From assembly GCA_965267505.1 (NCBI GenBank), contig OZ254081.1:2108001-2172000 (forward strand): DNA of 64,000 bases. Direction: 5' to 3'. Numbering within the stretch: the first letter of the stretch is position 1; each line of letters starts with the position of its first letter. This DNA is from JANQHS01 sp965267505 (lineage in GTDB: Bacteria; Bacteroidota; Bacteroidia; Cytophagales; CCMP332). The notes under the pieces are model-generated. The model worked only from the letters and a program-made list of their open reading frames with translations, did not search any database and had not been told where the DNA came from. The position numbers and the translations under genes are program-made. Shown here in pieces: positions 8,456 through 17,290 of this stretch.

Positions 8456-9481
8456 TTGAACAAGCGTTCTCATTTACTTCCATTTTGGATAGTACTGGCT
8501 TTGTCCATCGGGATTTTCATCGGATTCTTCCTTATAAGGGAGAAAAAAGTAGATGGCCTTTTAGAAAAACGATTGGATGAGGTTTTAAGCATAATTGACC
8601 AGAATTATGTTGATGAGATCAATGAAGAAGAATTATTGGAAAATGCCCTTGTTGGGGTTTCTAAAGCCTATCCAAATAGCCTTGTACTCAAAAAAAAGGC
8701 TTTGGAGCAATGCAAAAAGGTAAGAAAGTATGGATTGGTTCTGATTCCTTATGGTCAGGATTTCTTGGCAACAAATATTTTTCCGGGCTCAGTACCGGCC
8801 ATTTTGGGAATTAATGCCGGCGACCGCATAAGCTCGATCAGATTGGGTAGAAGAGAGTTGAAATTTGACTTGGTAAGGTCCGAAACGAAAATATCACAGG
8901 AAATTCAGATACCCGATAGCCTGGCATTCTTTGATCAGGATATTTTAGAATATGGACAATCCGGGAGTTTTAAGTACTTGCTTTTTCTCTCCCCAGGAAT
9001 CGATAATGCTCTAGAAAGTTTGAGGTCATCCGAAAATGAGGATCGGATATTAGACTTACGGTACTTTTCTAATTATGAAAAAGTATCGGTTGAAAATGGG
9101 GATTGTCCAGTTTCAGAAAAGGATTCGGCTTTGATCAGCACGAAAACAAGAGGACTAGGAAGGTTTATCCTGGATAAAACAAATGGGGATAAGGATAAAA
9201 GGTTTTTCCTTTTTGAAACCGATAGATTTTTGGTTTTTAATGAAAGCTACGAGTTTCTTGAAGCTGATTCAATTCCATCGCAATTTGTTTTCGCAGACCT
9301 TCCAGAATTAAAAGAACTGTCAAGGATTGTCTGTGGAGAGTATCTAAAAAAGATTTTTGAAACCCTGGATTCGAACAAACGCAATCTGGTAGCGGACCCT
9401 TATTCCCCATATGGTCAGGCGCGAATAATGAAGGAGATTAAAAGAAAAGGGCTCAAGGAGGCATACAAAGAGATCATATGA
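8456..9481 (+). CDS. Membrane-anchored degenerate S41 (C-terminal processing peptidase)-like protein
   Basis: 341 residues. A TTG start at 8456 is used because it gives an intact N-terminal anchor (HLLPFWIVLALSIGIFIGFFLI) and has a purine-rich TTGGAGGA upstream. The order of elements follows S41 peptidases: an N-terminal helical part (LDEVLSIIDQNYVDEINEEELLENAL is typical), a PDZ-like stretch around residues 95-130 (FPGSVPAILGINAGDRI) and the core strand ILDLRY near 205. The catalytic Ser and Lys motifs of the family are not visible, so it is probably a non-peptidase relative. The 3' end overlaps the phosphatase gene by 4 nt (ATGA). Function unknown. Confidence 0.6.
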   Translation: MNKRSHLLPFWIVLALSIGIFIGFFLIREKKVDGLLEKRLDEVLSIIDQNYVDEINEEELLENALVGVSKAYPNSLVLKKKALEQCKKVRKYGLVLIPYGQDFLATNIFPGSVPAILGINAGDRISSIRLGRRELKFDLVRSETKISQEIQIPDSLAFFDQDILEYGQSGSFKYLLFLSPGIDNALESLRSSENEDRILDLRYFSNYEKVSVENGDCPVSEKDSALISTKTRGLGRFILDKTNGDKDKRFFLFETDRFLVFNESYEFLEADSIPSQFVFADLPELKELSRIVCGEYLKKIFETLDSNKRNLVADPYSPYGQARIMKEIKRKGLKEAYKEII

Positions 9482-9942
9482 AAAGAGTCCTTTTTGTTTG
9501 CCTTGGAAATATTTGCCGATCTCCTGCAGCTGAAGGGATTCTTCGAGAAAAGCTAAAAAGAAGGGGGTTGGAAAGCTCCTACTTCATAGACTCAGCCGGA
9601 ACCGCGGCTTACCATATTGGAGAGTCACCTGATCATAGAATGAGAGAAATGGCTATTTCATATGGCTATCCTCTACATGGAAAAGCCCGCCAATTTGAAT
9701 CCAGAGATTTCGAAGAATTTGATTTGATCCTTGCCATGGATCAACAAAATTTGAGAGATATGGAAAGGCTGAACTCAGGTGAAAGAAAAGTCAAACTATT
9801 TAGAGAATTTGACCCTAAAGCCCAGGGAGATCTATCAGTGCCTGACCCATATTTCGGTGGTGATGCTGGATTTAGAGAAGTGGTAGAAATAATCGAAAGA
9901 ACGGCCGATCAGATCATTGACCATTTGGAATCTCAAAAGTGA
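9478..9942 (+). CDS. Low-molecular-weight protein-tyrosine phosphatase
   Basis: 154-residue cytoplasmic phosphatase. The P-loop CX5R stands at the N-terminus as C8-LGNIC-R14 followed by S, and the general-acid aspartate is in VPDPYFGG near residue 121; both match the family. It removes phosphate from tyrosine (or, in relatives, phosphoarginine) on proteins. It is translationally coupled to the S41-like protein upstream. The 3' end overlaps the convergent aspartate kinase gene by 29 nt, the longest tail-to-tail overlap in the window. No tyrosine kinase gene is nearby, so the substrate is open. Confidence 0.92.
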   Translation: MKRVLFVCLGNICRSPAAEGILREKLKRRGLESSYFIDSAGTAAYHIGESPDHRMREMAISYGYPLHGKARQFESRDFEEFDLILAMDQQNLRDMERLNSGERKVKLFREFDPKAQGDLSVPDPYFGGDAGFREVVEIIERTADQIIDHLESQK

Positions 9943-11221
9943 TCTTTCGATCTTCCGGATTTTCAATCAAAATCCTTGAGGTATTTCTGGTCTTCTGCTC
10001 CAGAAGGACTGAATATGTTTTTTCCACATTCATTAAGATCTCAGGAGTATAATTTTTTATGGTCAATAGACTCAATCCAAAATTATACTTGCAATGGAAA
10101 TCACCGTCCAGAGAATTGATCAGATTTATGATCCTCTCTTCATGAAAATCTGCCACCACAGAAAAAGAGATTGCGGAACTCTGGGTAAGATTTACTGATA
10201 CAGCCAGGTTTTGAACTTCACTAAATATCAGCTCTAAGTGATAAGACTTTATAAATTCAAAGTTCTTGGTTGTAAAAGAAATCAGAGCCTGGTTCTTTTT
10301 TAAGATAAGTGTTGGCACCTCTTTATGATGACTCCTTGTACTTATCTCAGTTCCTGGACTGTCCTTTTCAAAGAATGATCTCACAAAAATTGGAATATTC
10401 TTATTTGCGAGGGGCTTGATAGTCTTTGGGTGGATAACGGTTGCTCCATAATAGGTAAGCTCACTAGTCTCAAAGTAGGAAAGATTTGAAAAGACATAAT
10501 TCGGGTTGGAGATCTTCGGGTCGGAATTCATGATTCCCGGAACATCCTTCCAAATAGTAAGAGAAGGGGCATTAACCGAAGACGCGAATATGGCTCCTGA
10601 AAAATCCGAACCTTCTCTACCTAATGTGGTGGTATAATCTCCTTCGAATGTGCCTATGAAACCTTGAGTAATAAAAATCTTTGCATCTGAGTCTTCTAAT
10701 CTTCCCTGAATTGCTTTTTGAGTTCTGTCCCAGAGTACGCCTCCATTTCTGTTTCTGGCATTAGTAAATACAACCTCACGGGCATCAATAAACTCTACGT
10801 CAATTCCTTCCTTTTGCATTGCGTGATAAATGATTCTTGTGGAAAGAATTTCGCCAAAGGACACGATCTGATCATAAATAAAATCAAGCTTTCTCAACCT
10901 TTGCTGCATGAGGTCAGTCATCAGGGCTTTGATTTTTGAATCGACTTCAGAGATATCTTCTTGAACCTCTTTACTATCTCCACAAAGCTCTTGGGCGATT
11001 TCAAGGTGATCGGCCAAAATTTTCTCTAGTTTTTTTCCGAAATCGCCTGCCTTGAATCCTATCGAAACAATCTCTTCAAGAGCGTTTGTGGTCTTTCCAA
11101 GTGCAGAAACTACATTGATGATCCTGTCTTCTTTGCTTTCTGATTTTACGATTTCGATCAGGTGGCGAATGCCATCAGCATCTTTTACGGATCCACCTCC
11201 AAATTTAAATACCCTGGTCAT
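9914..11221 (-). CDS. lysC: Aspartate kinase (monofunctional)
   Basis: 435-residue aspartokinase, first step from aspartate to lysine, threonine and methionine. The N-terminal kinase fold begins with KFGGGSVKDADGI, and the substrate/ATP motifs TTLGREGSDFSG and the ELTYYGATVIHPKT region follow. The C-terminal part (about 300-435) is an ACT-like regulatory region, as in feedback-controlled forms. No homoserine dehydrogenase domain is attached, unlike the bifunctional ThrA enzymes. Transcribed from its own -7 box (11235-11242), divergent from fbp. Which amino acid inhibits it cannot be read from the sequence, so lysC is a family-level symbol. Confidence 0.9.
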   Translation of the reverse strand: MTRVFKFGGGSVKDADGIRHLIEIVKSESKEDRIINVVSALGKTTNALEEIVSIGFKAGDFGKKLEKILADHLEIAQELCGDSKEVQEDISEVDSKIKALMTDLMQQRLRKLDFIYDQIVSFGEILSTRIIYHAMQKEGIDVEFIDAREVVFTNARNRNGGVLWDRTQKAIQGRLEDSDAKIFITQGFIGTFEGDYTTTLGREGSDFSGAIFASSVNAPSLTIWKDVPGIMNSDPKISNPNYVFSNLSYFETSELTYYGATVIHPKTIKPLANKNIPIFVRSFFEKDSPGTEISTRSHHKEVPTLILKKNQALISFTTKNFEFIKSYHLELIFSEVQNLAVSVNLTQSSAISFSVVADFHEERIINLINSLDGDFHCKYNFGLSLLTIKNYTPEILMNVEKTYSVLLEQKTRNTSRILIENPEDRKITFEIPNGQ

Positions 11222-11234
11222 GAGACAATGGCGG

Positions 11235-11242
11235 CAAATATA
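11235..11242 (-). promoter_or_regulatory. -7 promoter box TATATTTG for aspartate kinase
   Basis: Exact TAnnTTTG on the minus strand, 13 nt before the ATG at 11221. It lies back to back with the fbp box at 11256-11263, making a compact divergent promoter region of about 50 bp. Confidence 0.5.
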
Positions 11243-11255
11243 CCTTCTAAATTTC

Positions 11256-11263
11256 TAATTTTG
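11256..11263 (+). promoter_or_regulatory. -7 promoter box TAATTTTG for fbp
   Basis: Exact TAnnTTTG, 11 nt before the fbp ATG. No clear -33 TTG upstream; the region is shared with the divergent aspartate kinase promoter. Confidence 0.5.
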
Positions 11264-11274
11264 GCCCTTCATTT

Positions 11275-12267
11275 ATGGCAGAAGGATTCGATTACAAAAC
11301 ATCGGTCGGAGTTACCCTGGACCGATTCATTATGGAAAATCAGGCGGATTTTCCATTTGCAACAGGAGATCTCTCACAGCTGCTGAGGGATGTTGCTTTT
11401 GCAGCTAAAATTGTCAACCGGGAGATCAATCGGGCAGGACTTTCAAATATTGTTGGTTCCATGGGAGCCACTAATGTTCAAGGGGAAGATCAACAGAGAT
11501 TGGATGTCATAGCAGACTTTAGATTTACCCAGGCTCTTATTCAGGGGGGCGAAGTTTGTGCCTTGGTTTCGGAAGAGGTGGATGATATCATCTATACTGA
11601 CAAGAACGATGCAAAATATGTTGTTGCAATGGATCCCCTGGACGGCTCATCAAACATAGACGTGAATGTTGCCATCGGTACTATATTCTCAATTTATCGA
11701 AGGAAGAGCCCTTTGGGTCAAAAACCCGGACTTGAAGATGTGCTTCAAAAAGGTAGCGAGCAAATAGCTGCTGGTTATGTGCTTTATGGAAGCAGTACCA
11801 TGTTGGTTTATACAACTGGAAATGGAGTAAATGGATTTACACTCGAACCATCTTTAGGTGAGTTCTTTCTGAGTCACCCTGCTATGAAGACCCCTGATAT
11901 GGGTCGTCTTTATTCGATTAATGAGGGTAACTATGATGATTTTGAACAATCGCTGAAGGACTACATTGATCTGTGCAGAGAAAGAAAGTATTCAGGCAGG
12001 TACATTGGTTCTTTGGTGGCTGATTTTCATAGAAATCTTCTAAAGGGTGGGGTCTATGTTTATCCAGCAACTAAAGGAAGTCCGAAAGGCAAGCTTCGAT
12101 TGATCTATGAATGCAATGCTCTAGGATTCATTATTGAGCAGGCAGGTGGAAAAGCTTCGGATGGAAAGAGTCGGATTCTTGATATTGAACCTACAGAGCT
12201 TCATCAAAGGGTTCCCTACTATGTGGGATCGGCTAAAATGGTTGATGAGGCTCTTGGAAAAACTTGA
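11275..12267 (+). CDS. fbp: Fructose-1,6-bisphosphatase, class I
   Basis: 330-residue class I FBPase that hydrolyses fructose 1,6-bisphosphate to fructose 6-phosphate in gluconeogenesis. The metal-binding signature MDPLDGSSNIDVNVAIGTIF is complete, with the acidic EEVDD upstream; the substrate-binding KGSPKGKLRLIYECNALGFI and EQAGGKASDG follow in normal order and at normal length. It stands alone downstream of a -7 box. Its TGA abuts the TAA of the convergent DUF5606 gene with no gap. Confidence 0.97.
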   Translation: MAEGFDYKTSVGVTLDRFIMENQADFPFATGDLSQLLRDVAFAAKIVNREINRAGLSNIVGSMGATNVQGEDQQRLDVIADFRFTQALIQGGEVCALVSEEVDDIIYTDKNDAKYVVAMDPLDGSSNIDVNVAIGTIFSIYRRKSPLGQKPGLEDVLQKGSEQIAAGYVLYGSSTMLVYTTGNGVNGFTLEPSLGEFFLSHPAMKTPDMGRLYSINEGNYDDFEQSLKDYIDLCRERKYSGRYIGSLVADFHRNLLKGGVYVYPATKGSPKGKLRLIYECNALGFIIEQAGGKASDGKSRILDIEPTELHQRVPYYVGSAKMVDEALGKT

Positions 12268-12708
12268 TTACTCTTCCTCTTTTTCTTGTTTCTTAGTATC
12301 TGTCCTTTCATCAATTCTAAAATCCATTTCTGGATTTATAGAGATCAAAAGGTTATACCAGGAAAAGAATTTTTTGAGGTCAGAGGGATAGATCCTTTCG
12401 TCATCATACTCGGGTAGGATCTTGCTTAGACATTCATAGAGATCAATAGAGGGATCGGAAGGATTTTCAACCACCAGGCTACTATTATCCTTTATTTTCT
12501 GAAAGAGATCCGAGATAGCTACAGACCCTTCTGCATCATTTGTGTATAGGCTGATCTCTTGCAAAAATGACACTCTATGTTGGTTGCCTAGAACCAATTT
12601 CTTTTTCGTGCCATCAAGATTTTCCGCAATGTATCCGTTCTTGCTTGCTTTAAGGATTCTAAAAAGCCCGGGTTTCCCTGCTACTGTGATAATCTCTTCA
12701 AATTTCAT
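12268..12708 (-). CDS. DUF5606-like hypothetical protein
   Basis: 146-residue soluble protein. The N-terminal segment ITVAGKPGLFRILKASKNGYIAENLDGTKK followed by LGNQHRVSFLQEISLYT matches what is known of the Bacteroidota-wide DUF5606 family. The C-terminus is charged and low in complexity (RTDTKKQEKEEE). It lies 10 nt downstream of engB on the same strand and is probably co-transcribed with it. No function is established for the family; the neighbour hints at ribosome-related physiology, but only by position. Confidence 0.8.
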   Translation of the reverse strand: MKFEEIITVAGKPGLFRILKASKNGYIAENLDGTKKKLVLGNQHRVSFLQEISLYTNDAEGSVAISDLFQKIKDNSSLVVENPSDPSIDLYECLSKILPEYDDERIYPSDLKKFFSWYNLLISINPEMDFRIDERTDTKKQEKEEE

Positions 12709-12718
12709 CGCCGCAATT

Positions 12719-13324
12719 TTAATTCAATTTTGTCGAATCCAGAACTGATTGGATATAATCCAGGATCTCGTCCTTTCCCACCTTTTTGGAAGATGAGCTT
12801 AAAAACATTGGAGGCAGCTCTTCCCAATACTTCAGCAGCTCGGTCCTAAATCCGGAAATATTTTTTGAGGTGTCGGACTTTCCTGGTTTATCGGCCTTTG
12901 TAAATACAATGCCCAAAGGGATCTGGTTTGATCCAAGATCATTTATCATATCAAGATCAATCTGTTGAGGTGGTATTCTGGAGTCTACCAAGACGAAGAC
13001 CATGTAAAGCTGATCTCTTTTTTTAAGATAAGAATGGATTAGTCTTTGGATTCTTTCTTTTTCTTTTTTGCTAAGCTTGGCATAGCCATAACCGGGAAGG
13101 TCGGCTAATGTCCAGTTTTCATTGATCTCAAAAAAATTCACCTCTCTGGTTCTTCCAGGAGTAGAAGATGTACGAGCCAGTTTGCTTTTTCCTGTTAAAA
13201 AATTTATCAATGACGACTTCCCAACATTTGACCTTCCAGCAAATGCGAATTCCGGCATTCCGGAATCAGGAAACTGATCTGGCTTGGAACTTCCCAGTAC
13301 AAATTTTGCGCTTGAAATCTTCAT
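12719..13324 (-). CDS. engB: Ribosome biogenesis GTPase EngB (YihA/YsxC)
   Basis: 201-residue GTPase required for large-subunit assembly in other bacteria. All G motifs are visible: G1 GRSNVGKSS, G2 region SSTPGRTREVNFFEIN, G3 DLPGYGYAK, G4 FTKADK and G5 LSSSSKK. Length is normal for the family. It is the first gene of a probable engB-DUF5606 unit and is divergent from the OmpA-domain gene at 13398. The spacer has a near-consensus -7 box on the minus strand (CATATTTG, 13339-13346 approximately) and nothing else of note. Confidence 0.95.
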   Translation of the reverse strand: MKISSAKFVLGSSKPDQFPDSGMPEFAFAGRSNVGKSSLINFLTGKSKLARTSSTPGRTREVNFFEINENWTLADLPGYGYAKLSKKEKERIQRLIHSYLKKRDQLYMVFVLVDSRIPPQQIDLDMINDLGSNQIPLGIVFTKADKPGKSDTSKNISGFRTELLKYWEELPPMFLSSSSKKVGKDEILDYIQSVLDSTKLN

Positions 13325-13397
13325 TTATTAATAGCTTGCAAATATGAGGAGGTATGGCAGATTTACATAAATTTACAGCCGTGGACCTAGTACATGT

Positions 13398-15836
13398 ATG
13401 AATAGGATAGCTGCCTTAACCGTTTTAGTTTTAATTTTCTTTGTCGGAAGCTCTGAATTGGCTGTAAGCCAATCAAAAGACGCGAAAAAAGAAATGAAAA
13501 AGATTGAGTCCGATGCAAAAGAAATGTATCGTGTTGGAGAATATAATCTTGCTTTTCCCCTTTATCGAAAATTAGATTCCCTTGATCCGAAAAATCCGGA
13601 ATATAATTTCCGGCTGGGGGTTTGTTATCTGAACTCACATGAAAAGGCCAAGGCTCTTCCATTTTTTGAAAGGGCAAGGAACTTTAATTATGAGGACGAG
13701 AAGCTGGGGTTCTATTTGGGTAGATCCTATCATTTTAGTCATTACTTTGATTCCGCCATTGCCCAATATGGAACTTATCTTGAGCATCTAAAATCGGAAG
13801 GTGGTAAAGATGAGGAGATCGCAGATTTGGAGAAGTATATTAAAGAATGTTCCTACGGAAAAGAACTGATAAAAGATCCGGTTGATGCCAAGATCGAAAA
13901 TATGGGTCCCAGGGTTAACACCCGATACCCTGAGTATGGTCCTGTTATCTCCGCTGATGAGGAGGTTTTGATATTTACATCAAAAAGACCAGGTTCAACA
14001 GGAGGTCAATTGGATTACGAGACCAATTCCTTTTTTGAGGACATGTACATATCAACTAAAAATGATGGTGAGTGGTCAGATCCTGTTCAATTGCCTTCAA
14101 ACATTAATTCCGCTAGCCATGATGCCAGTATAGGCCTATCACCTGATGGAGCAAGATTATTTGTTTATAGAAATAATGATCACGCCTCAGAAAGATCCGG
14201 TGATATCTATGTTTCTAACCTGAAAGGAAACGATTGGTCAGATCCAGAAAAGATGCCTGAGCCTGTTAACTCCAAAGGCTGGGAACCCAGTGCAAGTACT
14301 ACTCCAGATGAAAAAGTGATCTATTTCAGCAGTACCAGAGAAAATGGTTTCGGTGGGACAGATATTTATCAGGTCAGACAACTGCCTTCTGGTGAATGGG
14401 CGGAGCCTGTTAATCTTGGGGACAAGATCAATACAGAGCATGATGAAGATAGCCCCTTCATTCACCCTGACGGAAAGACGCTTTACTTCAGTTCAGCAGG
14501 ACACAAGACAATTGGAGGTTTCGACATTTTTGAAACTGTTTTCGACGAGGATTCTGGCACATGGTCTGAACCTAGGAACATCGGCTACCCGATCAATACC
14601 GCTGACGATGATATTTATTTTGTGCTTTCAGCTGACGGTTTGAGAGCATATTTTTCCTCAGTTAGGGAAGACACATATGGGGATGCTGATGTATATATAG
14701 CGCACCTTCCTGAGAAATCAGTTCCGATCATTCAGTTTAAGGGGCATGTATTCCGTAAGGATACCGAGAGACCTGTGGCTGCAACAATTACGATCACAGA
14801 TAACGAAACCAAGAAACTGGTTGGAATTACAAACTCAAATAGTTTCAACGGCCGGTTTACTACGATCTTACCTCCAAAAACCAATTATAATATCACAGTC
14901 GACCTTCCTAATTTCCTATTCTTCTCAGAGAATATTGATATTCCTGATCAGGTAGAATATTATGAAGTAAGTAGGGAAATCTATCTTGAGCCCCTTAGTA
15001 CTGAAGGAAGTATTTCTGCAATGAGAAATATCTTTTTCCTACCCGGAGAGTCTGAAATAAGAGTGGAATCAGAGGTTGAGCTAAACAACATCTATAAAAA
15101 GCTTGCTGCCGATCCGGACCTTGAGGTTGAGATTGCAGCTCACACTGATAATATGGGAGATCCCATGGTGAACAAGCTCTTGTCTCAAGCAAGAGCACAG
15201 GCGGTCAAGGATTATCTTATTGCCAAAGGAATCGATCCAAATAGAGTACTTGCTGTCGGCTATGGAGATGAGTTCCCAGTAGCAGATAATAAAACAGAAG
15301 AAGGAAGGAAGAAAAACAGGAGGGTAGAGGTCATCACTATTCATGGACTTGCAGAAGGCTTTAATAATGATCCTGATGAACATGGTTATTATTACCGTTC
15401 TGGAGCATCACCATTTGACGAAGATGGGGAAGGGAAAGACATTGTTGCTTCTGGTGCTGAAGCTGGACTTCCACCTGCATTTAAATCAGGATCTCAACTT
15501 GAAGATACCCGCATAAGATTCAAATTTGATTCTGAAAGGATTCAAAGGAAGTATTACAAGACTTTGGATGGTGTAATTGAATACATGAAAAAATATCCGA
15601 AGATTGGCTTTGAGGTTGCAGGTTATACATGTGACATTGGACCTGAAGATTATAACCAGCAGCTTTCGGACCGTAGGGTTAATTCGGTTGTAAACTATTT
15701 GGCTCAAAGAGGCATAGATCCTCAAAGAATGGTCAGGAAGGGCTATGGAGAGGCAAATCCAGCTTTCCCAAATAATTCTCTTGAGAATAGATCTAAAAAT
15801 AGAAGGGTTGAGTTTATCATGAGAAGGCTGGATTAA
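13398..15836 (+). CDS. PorE-like protein: TPR, PD40 propeller, carboxypeptidase-regulatory-like and two OmpA domains
   Basis: 812-residue exported protein. After a signal peptide (MNRIAALTVLVLIFFVGSSE, cut near AVSQS) come TPR-type helices (about 30-150) and WD40/PD40-like repeats with GxxLYFSS/IYFSSTR units (about 170-450). A beta-sandwich resembling the carboxypeptidase-regulatory fold follows (about 452-540). Two OmpA-type peptidoglycan-binding domains complete it: about 543-647 (AAHTDNMGDP, NRRVEV) and about 702-812 (VAGYTCDIGPEDYN, NRRVEFI). The order TPR-propeller-regulatory-OmpA is that of the T9SS component PorE. Here there are two OmpA copies and no lipobox. It could anchor the T9SS or another envelope complex to peptidoglycan; the exact role is inferred. 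Confidence 0.85.
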   Translation: MNRIAALTVLVLIFFVGSSELAVSQSKDAKKEMKKIESDAKEMYRVGEYNLAFPLYRKLDSLDPKNPEYNFRLGVCYLNSHEKAKALPFFERARNFNYEDEKLGFYLGRSYHFSHYFDSAIAQYGTYLEHLKSEGGKDEEIADLEKYIKECSYGKELIKDPVDAKIENMGPRVNTRYPEYGPVISADEEVLIFTSKRPGSTGGQLDYETNSFFEDMYISTKNDGEWSDPVQLPSNINSASHDASIGLSPDGARLFVYRNNDHASERSGDIYVSNLKGNDWSDPEKMPEPVNSKGWEPSASTTPDEKVIYFSSTRENGFGGTDIYQVRQLPSGEWAEPVNLGDKINTEHDEDSPFIHPDGKTLYFSSAGHKTIGGFDIFETVFDEDSGTWSEPRNIGYPINTADDDIYFVLSADGLRAYFSSVREDTYGDADVYIAHLPEKSVPIIQFKGHVFRKDTERPVAATITITDNETKKLVGITNSNSFNGRFTTILPPKTNYNITVDLPNFLFFSENIDIPDQVEYYEVSREIYLEPLSTEGSISAMRNIFFLPGESEIRVESEVELNNIYKKLAADPDLEVEIAAHTDNMGDPMVNKLLSQARAQAVKDYLIAKGIDPNRVLAVGYGDEFPVADNKTEEGRKKNRRVEVITIHGLAEGFNNDPDEHGYYYRSGASPFDEDGEGKDIVASGAEAGLPPAFKSGSQLEDTRIRFKFDSERIQRKYYKTLDGVIEYMKKYPKIGFEVAGYTCDIGPEDYNQQLSDRRVNSVVNYLAQRGIDPQRMVRKGYGEANPAFPNNSLENRSKNRRVEFIMRRLD

Positions 15837-15851
15837 GGGCTTCTTTTGAAT

Positions 15852-15859
15852 TAATTTTG
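15852..15859 (+). promoter_or_regulatory. -7 promoter box TAATTTTG for the ubiE-porT operon
   Basis: Exact TAnnTTTG between the stop of the OmpA-domain gene and ubiE, 16 nt before the ubiE ATG. It suggests that ubiE-porT-SDR-cytochrome starts its own transcript. Confidence 0.45.
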
Positions 15860-15875
15860 CATTCCAATTACAGGA

Positions 15876-16595
15876 ATGCCAGTAAAACCTTATTCCCAAA
15901 TACAGGGCACCAAAAAGAAACAAGTTGAAGAGATGTTTGACAACATCTCTTCTTCCTATGATTTCTTAAATCATTTTTTAAGTCTGGGCATTGATAGATC
16001 CTGGAGGAAGATCGCGATCAAAAGATTAGCTTCTCTTAAGCCAAAAAGAATTCTTGATGTAGCTACTGGTACCGGCGATTTTGCCATTGAAGCTTCCCGC
16101 CTTGATCCGGAAAGGATAGTCGGAATTGATATCTCTGCAGGGATGTTGGATAAAGGAAGGGAAAAGATGAAGAAGAAAAATCTTTCAGATAAGATTGAAA
16201 TGATCCAGGCTGACAGTGAGAACCTTCCTTTTGATGACAATTATTTTGATGCTGCAATCGTTGCCTTTGGAGTGAGGAACTTTGAAGATCTTTTAAAGGG
16301 ATTAAAGGAAATAAATAGGATATTGAAGCCTGGGGGGGGATTTATTGTTTTGGAATTTTCCAAACCCAAGGGCCTATTTAAACTTTTATTCAATATTTAT
16401 TTTAAAGGCCTCCTTCCCATAATCGGAAGAATGATATCTGCCGATAGAAGAGCTTATAGTTATTTGCCAGAATCTGTTCAGGAATTTCCTGAGGGAGAGG
16501 ACTTTTGGGAGGTGATGAAAGCAGCAGGATTTAAGCGCAAAGAGGAAAAGAGGCTGACTTTTGGAGTTTCTAGCCTTTACTTTGGATTGAAGTGA
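15876..16595 (+). CDS. ubiE: Demethylmenaquinone methyltransferase
   Basis: 239-residue SAM-dependent methyltransferase that makes menaquinone from demethylmenaquinone. Motif I is DVATGTGDFAIEASR, with the family signatures VGIDISAGMLDKGREKM, DNYFDAAIVAFGVRNFEDLLKGL and LKPGGGFIVLEFSKP. Bacteroidota use menaquinone, so the menG activity is the relevant one. A G8 run (16332-16339) encodes part of the Pro-Gly-Gly-Gly turn and leaves the frame intact. The stop overlaps the next gene (GTGA). The ubiE-porT neighbourhood is conserved in T9SS-bearing Bacteroidota. Confidence 0.96.
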   Translation: MPVKPYSQIQGTKKKQVEEMFDNISSSYDFLNHFLSLGIDRSWRKIAIKRLASLKPKRILDVATGTGDFAIEASRLDPERIVGIDISAGMLDKGREKMKKKNLSDKIEMIQADSENLPFDDNYFDAAIVAFGVRNFEDLLKGLKEINRILKPGGGFIVLEFSKPKGLFKLLFNIYFKGLLPIIGRMISADRRAYSYLPESVQEFPEGEDFWEVMKAAGFKRKEEKRLTFGVSSLYFGLK

Positions 16596-17284
16596 GAAGA
16601 TTAATGATCATAGTGCTGTTTAGCATTCCTGTACTGGCATTAGGACAGCGTTTTGCCTATGATCAGAATCTGCCCTACTATGATGATAAATGGTTTCGTC
16701 CGGGTTTCTTCGTGGCAATGAATTATGCTACCTATAGAATAGAGCATCATCCGGAGTTTTTCCTTCCCCAACGATTGGACTCTGTTAAAGCCATCAACCC
16801 GATTGGATCTCCGGGAATTACATTAGGATTTATTGCCAACCTTCGTTTGCATGATCAGGTTGACCTTCGGTTCAACCCTGGTGTGAGCTTCATGCAAAGA
16901 GGAGTGGAATATGATTTTGCCAATGGGGATGTGATCAGTGAATCAGTAGAAAATACCTACCTGGAATTTCCTCTATTACTGAAAGTAAGGTCAATGAGAA
17001 GGGATAATTGGAGAGTTTATTTGGTGGGAGGAGCAAAGTACGGAGTGGAAGTAGGGTCAAGAAGAAAGGAGAGAACGGAAGAGCAATTAAGGACAACCCC
17101 AAATGATCTTACCCTGGAATTTGGCTTTGGTTTCGACATCTACTTTGAGATGTTCAAATTCGCTCCTGAGATCAGGTTTTCACACGGATTGGTCAACCTA
17201 CTCAATGACGATCCAAATATTTATGCCCAGAGCCTTTTACATTTAAAAACACAAACTGTTACCTTGTACCTCAATTTTGAGTAA
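16592..17284 (+). CDS. porT: Type IX secretion / gliding protein PorT (SprT)
   Basis: 230-residue outer-membrane beta-barrel protein needed for type IX secretion in studied Bacteroidota. It has a short signal (MIIVLFSIPVLALGQ) and barrel strands such as FNPGVSFMQRGVEYDF, YLEFPLLLKVRS, YLVGGAKYGVEVGS and APEIRFSHGLVNLL. The C-terminal strand ends in Phe (TVTLYLNFE, Phe next to last). Identification rests on these strands, on length and strongly on its position right behind ubiE. The start used is GTG at 16592, overlapping ubiE by 4 nt; an ATG at 16604 is an alternative within the signal peptide. The presence of T9SS cargo elsewhere in the window agrees. Confidence 0.88.
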   Translation: MRRLMIIVLFSIPVLALGQRFAYDQNLPYYDDKWFRPGFFVAMNYATYRIEHHPEFFLPQRLDSVKAINPIGSPGITLGFIANLRLHDQVDLRFNPGVSFMQRGVEYDFANGDVISESVENTYLEFPLLLKVRSMRRDNWRVYLVGGAKYGVEVGSRRKERTEEQLRTTPNDLTLEFGFGFDIYFEMFKFAPEIRFSHGLVNLLNDDPNIYAQSLLHLKTQTVTLYLNFE

Positions 17285-17290
17285 GCTTTT

